53,863 nucleotides of DNA from Ruminococcaceae bacterium FB2012 (GCA_900104495.1 FMXS01000014.1:1-53863); one strand, 5' to 3'; counted from the first letter of the stretch, positions 15,989 to 25,262 are shown. Notes: generated by a model from the sequence alone, not told the origin. A program made the numbers and translations.

Positions 15989-17173
15989 ATGAACGGCACT
16001 ATCGAAAAATTCAACCGTCACGTCGTACACAGCTACGGCAGATACGATCTCGTACTGGACTCGGGCAAATCCCGCACCGCCGTGGATGACGGCGGCAAGG
16101 AGTACATCGACTTCGGCTCCGGCATCGGGACGAACTCCCTGGGCTACTGCGACGAAAAATGGGTGGAGGCGGTCTGCGCTCAGGCTCACGCTATCCAGCA
16201 CACCTCAAACTACTACTACACCAAGGTCCAGGCGGACTTCGCCGCAAAGCTCTGTGAGCTGACGGGCTACAGCAAGATGTTTTTCGGCAACTCCGGCGCC
16301 GAGGCCAACGAATGCGCTATCAAGATCGCAAGAAAATACAGCTTTGACAAATACGGCAAGGATGCTCAGCGCTGGGTAATCATCACGCTGGTGAACTCCT
16401 TCCACGGAAGGACTATCGCCACCCTTTCCGCCACGGGACAGGATGTCTTCCACAACTACTTCTTCCCCTTCGTTGAGGGCTTTGTCAACGCCGAAGCCAA
16501 CAACATCGACGATCTGAAAGCCAAGCTCAAGGAAAACGAAGGCCGTGTCTGCGCGGTTATGTTTGAATGCATCCAGGGCGAGGGCGGAGTTATCGCTCTT
16601 GACAAGGAATTCGTCAAGGCCGCCGCGGAGGAATGCGAAAAGAACGACATCCTGCTTATCTGCGACGAGGTGCAGACAGGCGTGGGAAGGACAGGTAAAT
16701 TCCTTGCCTGTGAGCATTACGGAGTCAAGCCGAATATCGTTACCCTTGCAAAAGGTCTGGCGGGAGGCATCCCCATTGGCGTATGCCTCACCGACGAAAA
16801 AACCTGCGAGGTCCTCACTCCCGGAACTCACGGCTCCACCTTCGGAGGCAACCCCATCGCCTGCGCCGGCGGACTGGCGGTACTTGACAGAGTGTCAAGC
16901 GAGGGTTTCCTTGAAGGCATTGACGCCAAGGCGGCTTATTTCAGAGAAAAGCTGTCGGAGATCGGAGAAGTTGAAGGCGTTGACGGCATCGGTCTGATGA
17001 TAGGCGTAAGGTTAAAGACCAAGGATGCTCACGACGTGGCAAAGGCCTGTCTTGATAGCGGACTGCTTATCCTCACGGCTAAGGAAAAGCTCAGGTTCCT
17101 GCCGCCGCTGACCATTACAAAGGAAGAGATCGACAAGGGCATCGCAATACTCAGAAGCGTACTTGAACAATAA
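15989..17173 (+). CDS. argD: Acetylornithine aminotransferase
   Basis: 394 residues. PLP-dependent transfer of an amino group from glutamate to N-acetylglutamate semialdehyde. The Schiff-base lysine is K255 in TLAKGLAGGIPIG, and FFGNSGAEANE gives the cofactor phosphate region. The ATG at 15989 follows AAGAAGGAATG; an in-frame ATG at 15968 directly after the previous stop lacks a ribosome site. Confidence 0.97.
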   Translation: MNGTIEKFNRHVVHSYGRYDLVLDSGKSRTAVDDGGKEYIDFGSGIGTNSLGYCDEKWVEAVCAQAHAIQHTSNYYYTKVQADFAAKLCELTGYSKMFFGNSGAEANECAIKIARKYSFDKYGKDAQRWVIITLVNSFHGRTIATLSATGQDVFHNYFFPFVEGFVNAEANNIDDLKAKLKENEGRVCAVMFECIQGEGGVIALDKEFVKAAAEECEKNDILLICDEVQTGVGRTGKFLACEHYGVKPNIVTLAKGLAGGIPIGVCLTDEKTCEVLTPGTHGSTFGGNPIACAGGLAVLDRVSSEGFLEGIDAKAAYFREKLSEIGEVEGVDGIGLMIGVRLKTKDAHDVAKACLDSGLLILTAKEKLRFLPPLTITKEEIDKGIAILRSVLEQ

Positions 17174-17193
17174 GAATAACGGAGGAAAACACT

Positions 17194-18105
17194 ATGAAGC
17201 ATTTACTCAAACTGCTGGACCTTTCCAAGGAGGAGATAATCGACATCCTCAATCTGGCGGATCAGCTCAAATACGAAAACAAGAACGGCATCGAGCATCA
17301 TCTGCTCAAGGGCAAGACTCTGGGAATGATCTTCCAGAAGTCCTCGACGCGGACCCGCGTCAGCTTTGAGACGGGTATGTATCAGCTGGGAGGCCAGGCG
17401 CTGTTCCTTTCCAACCGCGATCTGCAGATCGGACGGGGCGAGCCTGTGCAGGACACTGCCCGCGTACTCAGCCGCTACATTGACGGCATTATGATCCGCA
17501 CCTTCGAGCAGAAGGAAGTGGAGGACCTGGCAAATTACGGCTCTATCCCGATAATCAACGGTCTGACTGACTTCTGCCACCCCTGTCAGGTGCTGGCGGA
17601 CCTTATGACTATCCGCGAATACAAGGGACGTTTCGACGGACTGAAGATGTGCTACATCGGCGACGGCAACAATATGGCAAACTCGCTGATCGTAGGCGGA
17701 CTCAAAGTGGGCATGAAGGTTTCCGTCGCCTGCCCCGAGGATTACCGTCCCGATGCGGCGGTGCTTGAATTTGCCAAGCAGTACGGCGATATGTTCTTTA
17801 TGACCGACAAGCCCATCGAAGCCGCAAAGGGCGCGGATGTACTTTTTACCGACGTATGGACCTCCATGGGCGAAGAGGCGGAGACCGAAAAGCGCAAGGT
17901 GGCTTTCGCGGGCTATCAGATCAACGACGAGATCATGGCTGCCGCCAACGAGGGAGCTATGGTACAGCACTGTCTGCCCGCTCACCGCGAGGAGGAGATC
18001 ACCGAGAAGGTCTTTGAAGCTCACGCAAACGAGATCTTTGACGAGGCTGAGAACCGTCTCCACGCGCAGAAGGCTGTTATGGTCAAGGTAATGGGAGAAA
18101 ACTGA
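17194..18105 (+). CDS. argF: Ornithine carbamoyltransferase
   Basis: 303 residues. It makes citrulline from ornithine and carbamoyl phosphate. The carbamoyl phosphate motif SSTRTR spans 50-55, HPCQ starts at 129, and the ornithine-binding HCLPAHR starts at 259. GGAGG precedes the ATG. It is the last arginine gene of the operon. No carA/carB is nearby, so carbamoyl phosphate supply is encoded elsewhere. Confidence 0.98.
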   Translation: MKHLLKLLDLSKEEIIDILNLADQLKYENKNGIEHHLLKGKTLGMIFQKSSTRTRVSFETGMYQLGGQALFLSNRDLQIGRGEPVQDTARVLSRYIDGIMIRTFEQKEVEDLANYGSIPIINGLTDFCHPCQVLADLMTIREYKGRFDGLKMCYIGDGNNMANSLIVGGLKVGMKVSVACPEDYRPDAAVLEFAKQYGDMFFMTDKPIEAAKGADVLFTDVWTSMGEEAETEKRKVAFAGYQINDEIMAAANEGAMVQHCLPAHREEEITEKVFEAHANEIFDEAENRLHAQKAVMVKVMGEN

Positions 18106-18133
18106 GAAAGCATTTCAGTCGGGAGATGATCTT

Positions 18134-18844
18134 ATGGAACAGTATCCCAGGCCGAGAACGATCTCGGAGCTGCTCGAATTCTGCAATTATCACAATATGC
18201 CCCTTCGGACGATGCGTTTCTTTATCGGCGAGGATCATCCCGAGCCGAGAGCCTTCGGAATTTTCCGGGCTCCCGACGGAGATTTCGTAGTCTACAAGAA
18301 CAAAGACAACGGCACACGGGCTGTAAGATACAAAGGCCCTGACGAGGCCTTTGCCGTCAACGAGATCTACGAGAAGCTGAGATCCGAGGTGGAACTCAGA
18401 CGCAATATGAATGGGCAGACCGGGTACAATGTCAGCCGTTCCGGCGGCTCCGGCAGAACAAGGACCGCTTCAAAGAAAAGCTCCGTTATTACCTGGATCA
18501 TCACTATCTCTGTGATCGCGCTGATCGTTTTTTTCTGTGTCCTTTTAAACAGCAATGGACCCAAAAGAGGCTATTACCGCAATAACGATAACTATTACTA
18601 CTACGACAGCAGCGACTGGTATTACTACAACAACGGCTGGATGCTGCTGGACGACTACGGCTGGTTAAACGACAACTATTCCGACTACTATCTGTCAAAC
18701 GATTACGACAACGGCTACGCCGCCGGAGATTTCCGGCAGTCGGAATACTACAATGAAAACGACAACGACGACTACGACTGGGGCGGCGGCGACGATTACG
18801 GCGGCTGGGACGCAGGCGCTACCGACTGGGGAACAGACTGGTAA
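18134..18844 (+). CDS. Membrane protein with Tyr/Asn/Asp-rich tail, unrecognised
   Basis: 236 residues. The N-terminal 95 residues form a soluble domain (RPRTISELLEFCNYHNMPL near the start, later FRAPDGDFVVYKNKDNG). A Ser/Gly/Arg linker leads to one membrane span at about 117-138, and the rest is a low-complexity tail dominated by Y, N, D, G and W. The tail is predicted outside. I do not recognise the family. It closes the arginine operon, 28 bases after argF, and is followed by a strong terminator. GGGAGATGATCTT precedes the ATG. Confidence 0.75.
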   Translation: MEQYPRPRTISELLEFCNYHNMPLRTMRFFIGEDHPEPRAFGIFRAPDGDFVVYKNKDNGTRAVRYKGPDEAFAVNEIYEKLRSEVELRRNMNGQTGYNVSRSGGSGRTRTASKKSSVITWIITISVIALIVFFCVLLNSNGPKRGYYRNNDNYYYYDSSDWYYYNNGWMLLDDYGWLNDNYSDYYLSNDYDNGYAAGDFRQSEYYNENDNDDYDWGGGDDYGGWDAGATDWGTDW

Positions 18845-18858
18845 CAAAGGCATAATAA

Positions 18859-18889
18859 AAGAGGTATTTCGCTTGATGAAATACCTCTT
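18859..18889 (+). terminator. Bidirectional terminator closing the arginine operon and gatD
   Basis: A perfect 12-base stem AAGAGGTATTTC/GAAATACCTCTT (18859-18870, 18878-18889) with a 7-base loop lies between convergent genes, with A/T-rich flanks on both sides. Confidence 0.85.
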
Positions 18890-18894
18890 ATTCT

Positions 18895-19653
18895 TTACTT
18901 CTTGTTTTTCCCCGATTCCAGCAGCCTTTTGAACATGACCTCCCGGGCTTTGCTTTCAAGCTCGTCGTTAAGAGGCTTCAAGGACACCGGGCTTCCCTGC
19001 TTGCGGGACAGGATGTATTCAAGGATGTGGTCCGCCAGCTTTGGATTCTTGGAAAGCAGCGGCCCGTGCAGATAGGTGGCGATCACGTTTTTCTCGCGGT
19101 AGCCCTCGGTCTCGGAACCGAACTTGTTGCCGTTGCCGAAGATGACCTTTCCGAAGGGAGTCTTGACATTTTCGGTCATGCCTCCGTGATTCTCAAAGCC
19201 GATGACCTTGTACTTCTTCCCGCCGATGTCCGTTTCGATGACGATGTTGCCGATACAGCGCTCCCGCTTGTTGGTGGATGCCACGGTATAGTAATCAAAC
19301 AGTCCCAGCCCGGGGATCTTCTTGCCGTTGGAATCCTTGTAATACTTTCCCATAAGCTGGTAGCCGCCGCAGATCATCAGCATAAAGACACCGCTCTTGT
19401 AGGCCCGAAGGATCTTGTCCTTGCAGGAGAGAAGGTCCTCGGCGAGAAGCTGCTGCTCAAAGTCCGCACCGCCGCCGAGATAGATAAGGTCGTAGGACTC
19501 AAAGTCGGTCTTGGCGCCGTCGCCTATGGTGTAGGATGTTTTTTCAAAGCCGTGTCCCCGCATTTTCAGACGGTAGGAAAGCAGCTCCATATTGCCGCTG
19601 TCGCCGTAGAGATCAAGCATATTGGGGTACATATGAAGGACCTTAACTGTCAT
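18895..19653 (-). CDS. gatD: Lipid II isoglutaminyl synthase, glutaminase subunit GatD
   Basis: 252 residues, class I glutamine amidotransferase of the CobB/CobQ type. The nucleophile is C95 in MLMICGGYQLMG; the catalytic histidine is in YLHGPLL near residue 196. It releases ammonia from glutamine for MurT, which amidates the D-glutamate of lipid II, a step needed for cross-linking in many Gram-positives. The start at 19653 overlaps the end of murT by 11 bases, with GGAGG inside the murT end. Confidence 0.95.
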   Translation of the reverse strand: MTVKVLHMYPNMLDLYGDSGNMELLSYRLKMRGHGFEKTSYTIGDGAKTDFESYDLIYLGGGADFEQQLLAEDLLSCKDKILRAYKSGVFMLMICGGYQLMGKYYKDSNGKKIPGLGLFDYYTVASTNKRERCIGNIVIETDIGGKKYKVIGFENHGGMTENVKTPFGKVIFGNGNKFGSETEGYREKNVIATYLHGPLLSKNPKLADHILEYILSRKQGSPVSLKPLNDELESKAREVMFKRLLESGKNKK

Positions 19654-20992
19654 TTCGCTTAGCCTCCCCGTTCAGAAATCTTTTCAGCGCACTGCGGGTG
19701 GGCTGAACGGCGGTATAATTTGCCACGGCAAACTTACGGCCCTTGGTGGAAAACAGCTCCTTCACCGCATCGTCCAGGTCGGGACGGACCACGATCTTTT
19801 CGGCGGGATAGCCCGAACATTTGATGCGCACCGCGATGTCGTAGGCGCGTCTCCCGCTGGTAACGACGCGGGTGACGTTATTGAAGATGCTGAAATTTAT
19901 ATCCCATATCCAGGAAACATCGTGTCCGTCGGCAAGGTTATCGTTGAGGACAAAGAGCATTTCTTTATTATCCTCGCACTCGTTTATCATACGGACGGTC
20001 ATATTGGCGCCCACGGGGTTCTTTGCAAGGTTGAGGGTAAGCACCGAGCCCTTGTACTCGAATTTCTCCATACGGCCGTTGTTGACCTCAAAGCCCTTGA
20101 ACACCTTGCGGACTGTCTTTTTGTCAATCCCGTAGAGTTTAGCGGCGGCGTATACGGCGCAGAGATTATACATATAATAGATCGTGCTTCCTGCGGTGAT
20201 ATACTCCTCACCTTCGGCGGTGAAGGAGGGCTTTTGCAGGTCGATGTCCGTAAACTTCACATAAGGCTTGAGTTTGCCGTAGCCGCACTTGGGGCAGGCA
20301 AAACGCCCGATATGGGAATACTGGTAATAATCGTAAGCAAGTTCGGTGCCGCAGCGGGGGCAGAATCTTCCCTCGCCTGCTTCGTGGAGAGAATCGGTAG
20401 CGTATCTGTATTTATCCACGCTGAAATATTTCACGTTGGGATTCTTGGGGTTGGCATATCCCAAACGGGCAACGTTGGGGTCGTCGCCGTTGAGGATAAG
20501 GTTTCCGCCGAAGGTCTCGCAGAACTTGCTGACTTTGAGGATAAGCGTTTCCACCTCGCCGTTGCGGTCAAGCTGGTCACGGAAGAAATTCAGCACCACA
20601 AGGGTCTCCAGCTTCAGCTTGCTGTAAACCACGGGAACGTGGGATTCGTCGGTCTCAAGGATGAGATAGTCCGCCTTGACCTTTCCGCCCATAGTGCAGT
20701 GATTCAGCAGCAGCGAAGTGATGCCGGTGTCGAGGTTGTTGCCCTCCGGGTTGGTGATGATCTTAGCGCCTGTCTGACGGAACATCTCCGCTATGAAATT
20801 AGTCACGGAGGTCTTGCCGTTGGTGCCGGTGACGGCGATTATGGGACAGTCTATCTTGAAGGCTTTGAGGGCGTTTTTGCGCATAGTGCAAAGCACCAGC
20901 CCCGGCAGGTTGCCGGCATTCTTCCCGAGAAGATGCAGCAGCCCCGAAAGTATCTTTCCTATCAGTATCGTAAAAAAGTTGATGATGAACAT
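19643..20992 (-). CDS. murT: Lipid II isoglutaminyl synthase, Mur ligase-like subunit MurT
   Basis: 449 residues. A hydrophobic N-terminal segment is followed by the Mur ligase P-loop VTGTNGKTS (about 54-62). A four-cysteine zinc ribbon CPRCG...CPKCG (about 217-236) is inserted in the central domain, as is typical of MurT. The C-terminal domain carries the aspartate region needed with GatD. Together they convert D-Glu to D-isoGln in lipid II. AAGGAG precedes the ATG. It has its own promoter (21082-21110). Confidence 0.95.
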   Translation of the reverse strand: MFIINFFTILIGKILSGLLHLLGKNAGNLPGLVLCTMRKNALKAFKIDCPIIAVTGTNGKTSVTNFIAEMFRQTGAKIITNPEGNNLDTGITSLLLNHCTMGGKVKADYLILETDESHVPVVYSKLKLETLVVLNFFRDQLDRNGEVETLILKVSKFCETFGGNLILNGDDPNVARLGYANPKNPNVKYFSVDKYRYATDSLHEAGEGRFCPRCGTELAYDYYQYSHIGRFACPKCGYGKLKPYVKFTDIDLQKPSFTAEGEEYITAGSTIYYMYNLCAVYAAAKLYGIDKKTVRKVFKGFEVNNGRMEKFEYKGSVLTLNLAKNPVGANMTVRMINECEDNKEMLFVLNDNLADGHDVSWIWDINFSIFNNVTRVVTSGRRAYDIAVRIKCSGYPAEKIVVRPDLDDAVKELFSTKGRKFAVANYTAVQPTRSALKRFLNGEAKRNDS

Positions 20993-21081
20993 AAATCAAG
21001 CTCCTTGACCTTTATTCAAAGCGCCGTTTTTCCCCTTCCGCACGATCATCCCGGGGAGGGGCAGCAGGATATCCTTATACT

Positions 21082-21110
21082 ATAATAGTACACTTTGGCC
21101 TTGTTGTCAA
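21082..21110 (-). promoter_or_regulatory. Promoter of murT-gatD
   Basis: TTGACA (21105-21110), a 17-base spacer and TATTAT (21082-21087) on the minus strand. Confidence 0.8.
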
Positions 21111-21153
21111 CATTATATAGACTTAAATTTTTATTAATATATGACCGCCTTGG

Positions 21154-21182
21154 TTGACAATCGGGAAGAAAAGTGATATAAT
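21154..21182 (+). promoter_or_regulatory. Promoter of trkA-trkH
   Basis: TTGACA (21154-21159), a 17-base spacer and TATAAT (21177-21182) with a TG extension. It is divergent from the murT promoter. Confidence 0.9.
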
Positions 21183-21260
21183 TTATGGTATGTATCGGAC
21201 TTTGACGGTTGGCTGATGTGTGTCAGTCATACGATCACGAACATAGAAAGAGAATATGAA

Positions 21261-22622
21261 ATGAAATTTGTTGTAATAGGCGCAGGCAAGCTCGGCGGTA
21301 CGCTGTCGGCTCAGCTGGTGCAGGAGGGGCATAACGTTACCGTTATCGACAACAACGACACTGCGATCCAGAGGATGCTCAATTCTCAGGACCTTATGTG
21401 CATCGACGGCAACGGCGCCACCGCCGAAACTCAGATCGAGGCAGGCATCAAAAAAGCCGATGTGCTTATCGCCACCACCGCCCACGATGAACTGAATATG
21501 CTCTGCTGCATGGTCGCCAGAAAGCTCGGCATCGAGCGCTCGATATGCAGGGTCAGAAATCCGGAATACTACAATCAGATCGACCTTATCAAAAGCGATC
21601 TGGGGCTGGCTATGGTCATCAATCCCGAACTGGCTGCCGCCGGCGAGATCACAAGAGTGCTGATCTTCCCCGCCGCCGCAAAGGTCGAGGTCTTCGGCAA
21701 GGGAAAGGTCGAGGTGGTGGAGAACCGCCTCCCGGAGGATTCTCCCCTGGTGGGGCTTTCGCTGGCGGAGATCTACAAGAAGCTGAAGCTTCAATTTCTG
21801 ATCTGCGCCGTCCAGCGGGACCAGGAGATCTTCATCCCTTCCGGTGATTTCGTGCTCCAGGCCAATGACAAGATAAATATTGCCGCATCTCACAGCGACC
21901 TTGAACGCTTCTTCAAGCAGAACGGCGCTATGAAGCTGAAAGTCAAGAACGTTATCATCGTCGGCGGAGGAAAGATCGGCTACTACCTTACTCAGCAGCT
22001 CAGCGAGCTGGGAATGCGGGTAAAACTCATCGAGAAGGACTACAAGAGATGCACCGAGCTTTGCGATCTGCTCCCCAGGGCCATCGTCATCAACGGCGAC
22101 GGCACCGACCAGGACCTTCTCCTTGACGAGGGCATCACGGATGTTGATGCTTTTATCGCGCTGTCGAACATCGACGAGGAAAACATAATAATGTCGCTGT
22201 TTGCAAAGAACAATTCCAAGGCGAAGATAGTTACCAAGGTCAACCGCGAAACTTACAGCGAAATGGCTTCGATGCTGGGGCTGGATACCCTTATCTCCCC
22301 GAAGCAGCTGGCTAACGGAATGATACTTTCCTATGTCCGTTCGCTGGAGAACGCCTCTTCGGAGAGCAGGATAGAATCCCTCTACAACATCATCGGCAAC
22401 AGAGTCGAGGCTATCGAGTTCAATGTCAACGAAAAGATACAGGGCCTCACGGGCACTCCGCTGCGTGAGCTCAGACTGAAGAAGAATATGCTGATCTGCG
22501 CGATAATCCGCAAGAGACAGGTGCTTATCCCCAACGGCAACGACAAGATCGACCCCGGGGATTCGGTCATAATCGTTACAAAGGAGCACCGTTTCTCCGA
22601 GTTGAAGGATATTCTCGAGTAG
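21261..22622 (+). CDS. trkA: Trk potassium uptake system, NAD-binding regulatory protein TrkA
   Basis: 453 residues made of two RCK units. Each has a Rossmann nucleotide-binding half (VIGAGKLGG at 5-13; IVGGGKIGYYL near 233) and a TrkA-C half. The soluble ring gates the TrkH channel in response to nucleotides. The ATG at 21261 is chosen because MKFVVIGAGK is the family start; its ribosome site (AGAGAA) is weak. trkH begins 10 bases downstream. Confidence 0.96.
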   Translation: MKFVVIGAGKLGGTLSAQLVQEGHNVTVIDNNDTAIQRMLNSQDLMCIDGNGATAETQIEAGIKKADVLIATTAHDELNMLCCMVARKLGIERSICRVRNPEYYNQIDLIKSDLGLAMVINPELAAAGEITRVLIFPAAAKVEVFGKGKVEVVENRLPEDSPLVGLSLAEIYKKLKLQFLICAVQRDQEIFIPSGDFVLQANDKINIAASHSDLERFFKQNGAMKLKVKNVIIVGGGKIGYYLTQQLSELGMRVKLIEKDYKRCTELCDLLPRAIVINGDGTDQDLLLDEGITDVDAFIALSNIDEENIIMSLFAKNNSKAKIVTKVNRETYSEMASMLGLDTLISPKQLANGMILSYVRSLENASSESRIESLYNIIGNRVEAIEFNVNEKIQGLTGTPLRELRLKKNMLICAIIRKRQVLIPNGNDKIDPGDSVIIVTKEHRFSELKDILE

Positions 22623-22632
22623 GTGAAAACTG

Positions 22633-24099
22633 GTGAATAAAAAGCTCGTATTAAATACGCTTTCAAAGATCGGTCTGATAGAAGCCGGGCTGATGATCCT
22701 GCCGCTGATGATCTCCGTTTACTACCGTGAATACGGGACGATGCGGGTGTTCATACTTGTGGCTCTGCTTACCGCAGTGCTGAACGGCGCGGTACTGTTC
22801 TTTGTCAAGCCGGCAAAGGACAAAAGCATGACCTCCCGGGACGGCATCGCTATAGCCGCGCTGGGCTGGATATTCCTGTCCTTCTTCGGATCGCTGCCCT
22901 TCTATATCAGCGGACAGATCCCGCACTTTATGGATGCGCTTTTTGAAAGCATCTCGGGATTTACCACCACGGGAGCTTCCATACTCTCCGACGTGGAGGC
23001 GCTGACAAAGGGCATGATGTTCTGGCGCTGTCTGACCCACTGGGTCGGCGGCATGGGAGTTCTGGTGCTGTTCGTGGCGCTTATCCCCTCGGACAAGAAA
23101 TCCTCGTCGCTGCAGCTGATGCGTGCGGAATGCCCGGGCCCGACGGTGGAAAAGCTGGTCCCCAAGGGAAGATCCTCCGCGATGATACTTTACTTTCTCT
23201 ACGGCGGACTGACCCTTATCATGATAATCTTCCTGCTTATCGGCGGGATGCCCCTTTACGACAGCGTCTGCCACGCATTCGGTACGGCGGGTACGGGAGG
23301 CTTCAACGTCAAGAACGCCGGTCTGGGATTCTATCAGTCGGCTTATCTTGAAGGCGTCGTTACCGTATTCATGATCCTCTTCGGCGTGAATTTCAACATC
23401 TACTATTTCCTGATAATGCGAAAGTTCGTGGGCATCTACAAGAACACGGAGCTGAAAGTCTACCTGGGAACGATCTTCACGGCGATAACGGTCATCGTCA
23501 TCAACACGATGAACTACGGTGTTTTCCACAGCTTCTCAAAGGCTCTGCGGTACGCTTCCTTCCAAGTGGGGTCGATCATGACGTCCACCGGCTATTCCAC
23601 CGCCGACTTTGACCAATGGCCGGAGCTGTCAAAGACGATACTCCTGCTGCTGATGTTTGTGGGCGCCTGCGCAGGCTCCACGGGCGGCGGCTTCAAGGTT
23701 TCGCGGGTAGTGATTCTTTTCAAGACCGCAAAGCGGAATCTGCGGAAGGCGCTGCATCCCAAATCGGTGAACGTGGTCAAGTCTGACGATAAGGCGATAG
23801 ACATCGAGACGGTCCACAGCGTAAGCTGTTATCTGATAATCTACATCATGATATTCTTTGTTTCCCTGCTTCTCGTTTCGCTGAACAACTTCGATTTCGG
23901 GACCAATTTCTCCTCGGTGACGGCCTGTCTCAACAACATCGGACCGGGCATCAGCCAGGTGGGCCCGATGATGAACTACGAACCGCTGTCCGATCTGACA
24001 AAGAGCGTACTGAGCATAGATATGCTTCTGGGAAGGCTTGAATGCCTGCCGCTGCTGATGCTCGTAAGCCCCTCGATGTGGATAAAGAAACTGTACTGA
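22633..24099 (+). CDS. trkH: Trk potassium transporter membrane subunit TrkH
   Basis: 488 residues, strongly hydrophobic with repeated M1-P-M2 units. Selectivity-filter loops are visible as SGFTTTGAS (about 111), GTAGTGGFN (about 216), TSTGYS and LNNIGPG, the four pseudo-repeats of the K+ pore. The start is GTG at 22633 with AGGTGA upstream. It forms an operon with trkA and ends in a strong terminator. Confidence 0.95.
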   Translation: MNKKLVLNTLSKIGLIEAGLMILPLMISVYYREYGTMRVFILVALLTAVLNGAVLFFVKPAKDKSMTSRDGIAIAALGWIFLSFFGSLPFYISGQIPHFMDALFESISGFTTTGASILSDVEALTKGMMFWRCLTHWVGGMGVLVLFVALIPSDKKSSSLQLMRAECPGPTVEKLVPKGRSSAMILYFLYGGLTLIMIIFLLIGGMPLYDSVCHAFGTAGTGGFNVKNAGLGFYQSAYLEGVVTVFMILFGVNFNIYYFLIMRKFVGIYKNTELKVYLGTIFTAITVIVINTMNYGVFHSFSKALRYASFQVGSIMTSTGYSTADFDQWPELSKTILLLLMFVGACAGSTGGGFKVSRVVILFKTAKRNLRKALHPKSVNVVKSDDKAIDIETVHSVSCYLIIYIMIFFVSLLLVSLNNFDFGTNFSSVTACLNNIGPGISQVGPMMNYEPLSDLTKSVLSIDMLLGRLECLPLLMLVSPSMWIKKLY

Positions 24100-24106
24100 C
24101 ACGATC

Positions 24107-24136
24107 ATCTCTCCCCGGCCGGGGAGAGATTTTTTT
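24107..24136 (+). terminator. Terminator of trkA-trkH
   Basis: The perfect palindrome ATCTCTCCCC/GGGGAGAGAT with a GGCC tetraloop is followed by seven T. Confidence 0.93.
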
Positions 24137-24142
24137 GCACCG

Positions 24143-24173
24143 AAAAAAGAGCGCCTCACAAGAGACGCTCTTT
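24143..24173 (-). terminator. Terminator of the SKAEE-repeat lipoprotein
   Basis: The stem AAAGAGCG/CGCTCTTT (24146-24153, 24166-24173) with additional inner pairs is followed by a T-run on the minus strand. Confidence 0.85.
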
Positions 24174-24209
24174 GTTTGTTGTAAAACTGTGTTTATCCTA
24201 AAATCCCTA

Positions 24210-25262
24210 TCACTGTGCGGGGATCCAGGACTCACCGGGATGAGCCTCTGCCCACTCGCTGTACTGAGTGCTGAGCAGGATGTTGCCGTGGTTGATAGTG
24301 ATCTTCTTAACCTCGAAGTTGCCGGAGCACTGGAACAGGATCCCGCCGTAGTCGTTAGGATTGTTGCCGTTCTCGTCGGGTGTGCCGTCAGCGATGCTTG
24401 TCTCGATCGATTTGAACATCCAGTCAAGAGCTTCCTTGGTAATGGTGAAGGTTACGGTCTGAGTAGCATTGCCCCATTCCTTCCACTGATCGTTCCACTT
24501 GATGAAGCCGTCGGGCTTGGAGTACAGAGGAGCCATCTTGCTGTCGTCCTCTACCATGTAAACGTCCTCTTCCCAGAGAATGTTGCCCTTCTTATCCTTT
24601 CTTACTTCGCCGTCCTTCATCTTAGGCTTGAGCTTGTAGGTGCCGTCGGAGCCGTTCTCCATCTGAGCAAGCTCAACGCCTACGGGATACATATCAGACT
24701 TAACAAAGCCCAGTTCCTCACCGAGGTGCTTCCAGCCGTCCTCAGCGCTCATGGATGTGGGAGCGAAACCGATCTGCTCATCGCCGTTCAGGATGCCGGC
24801 CTCAAGCATTCCGAGGAAGGTATCGGACAGCTTGATCTCAACAGTAAAGGTCAGGTCAGTCCCTCTCGGAAGGGTGTGATAGTCGATGTAGCCGTCGCCG
24901 AAGCAGTTGGCCCATGCGCCGGTGTCGGGATCCTCAAGCTCGATAACGGTCTCGGTAGCGTCGGCTTTATAAGCGATGTCGGACTCTGCCTTAGACTCAT
25001 CTGCCTTGCTCTCCTCGGCCTTGCTTTCCTCAGCCTTGGATTCTTCTGCCTTGCTCTCCTCGGCCTTGCTTTCCTCGGCCTTGGACTCAGCCTTGGACTC
25101 CTCAGCCTTGCTTTCCTCGGCCTTGCTTTCCTCAGCCTTAGACTCAGCGGCAGCGGCGGACGAAGCAGTATCCTTCTTGGAGCTGCTGTCGGAGCTTCCG
25201 CAGCCGGCAAATGCTGCACAAGTCAGAACAACGGCAAGTGCAGATGCGAGTAACTTCTTCAT
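24210..25262 (-). CDS. Secreted lipoprotein with SKAEE repeats, unrecognised
   Basis: 350 residues. A signal peptide ends at lipobox FAGC, cysteine 21. Residues about 38-100 are a tandem SKAEE/ESKAE repeat, a charged spacer that probably lifts the domain off the membrane. The remaining 250 residues look like a beta-sandwich, with TVTFTITKEALDWM and FQCSGNFEVKKITI near the end. A similar strand pair occurs in the neighbouring 25464-26552 protein. The ATG at 25262 follows GGAGG. The beta-sandwich might bind a carbohydrate or partner protein, but I recognise no family. It has its own promoter and terminator. Confidence 0.85.
   Translation of the reverse strand: MKKLLASALAVVLTCAAFAGCGSSDSSSKKDTASSAAAAESKAEESKAEESKAEESKAESKAEESKAEESKAEESKAEESKAEESKADESKAESDIAYKADATETVIELEDPDTGAWANCFGDGYIDYHTLPRGTDLTFTVEIKLSDTFLGMLEAGILNGDEQIGFAPTSMSAEDGWKHLGEELGFVKSDMYPVGVELAQMENGSDGTYKLKPKMKDGEVRKDKKGNILWEEDVYMVEDDSKMAPLYSKPDGFIKWNDQWKEWGNATQTVTFTITKEALDWMFKSIETSIADGTPDENGNNPNDYGGILFQCSGNFEVKKITINHGNILLSTQYSEWAEAHPGESWIPAQ
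24975..25147 (-). repeat. Coding tandem repeat, SKAEE units
   Basis: Imperfect 15-base units encode SKAEE and variants (SKADE, SKAES). The array is in frame inside the lipoprotein gene, so unit gain or loss would change stalk length without a frameshift. Confidence 0.8.

Noticed and set aside
21183..22589. Long open frame (468 codons) on the minus strand
   Set aside because: Antisense shadow of trkA; its start lies in the trkA 3' end and nothing in it resembles a protein family.
24975..25147. CRISPR-like regular repeats
   Set aside because: Units are 15 bases, contiguous, without unique spacers, and encode an in-frame SKAEE stalk.
24042..25253. 403-codon open frame on the plus strand, with leucine-rich repeats
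   Set aside because: The repeats are the reverse complement of the SKAEE array; the minus-strand lipoprotein with signal peptide and ribosome site is the real gene.
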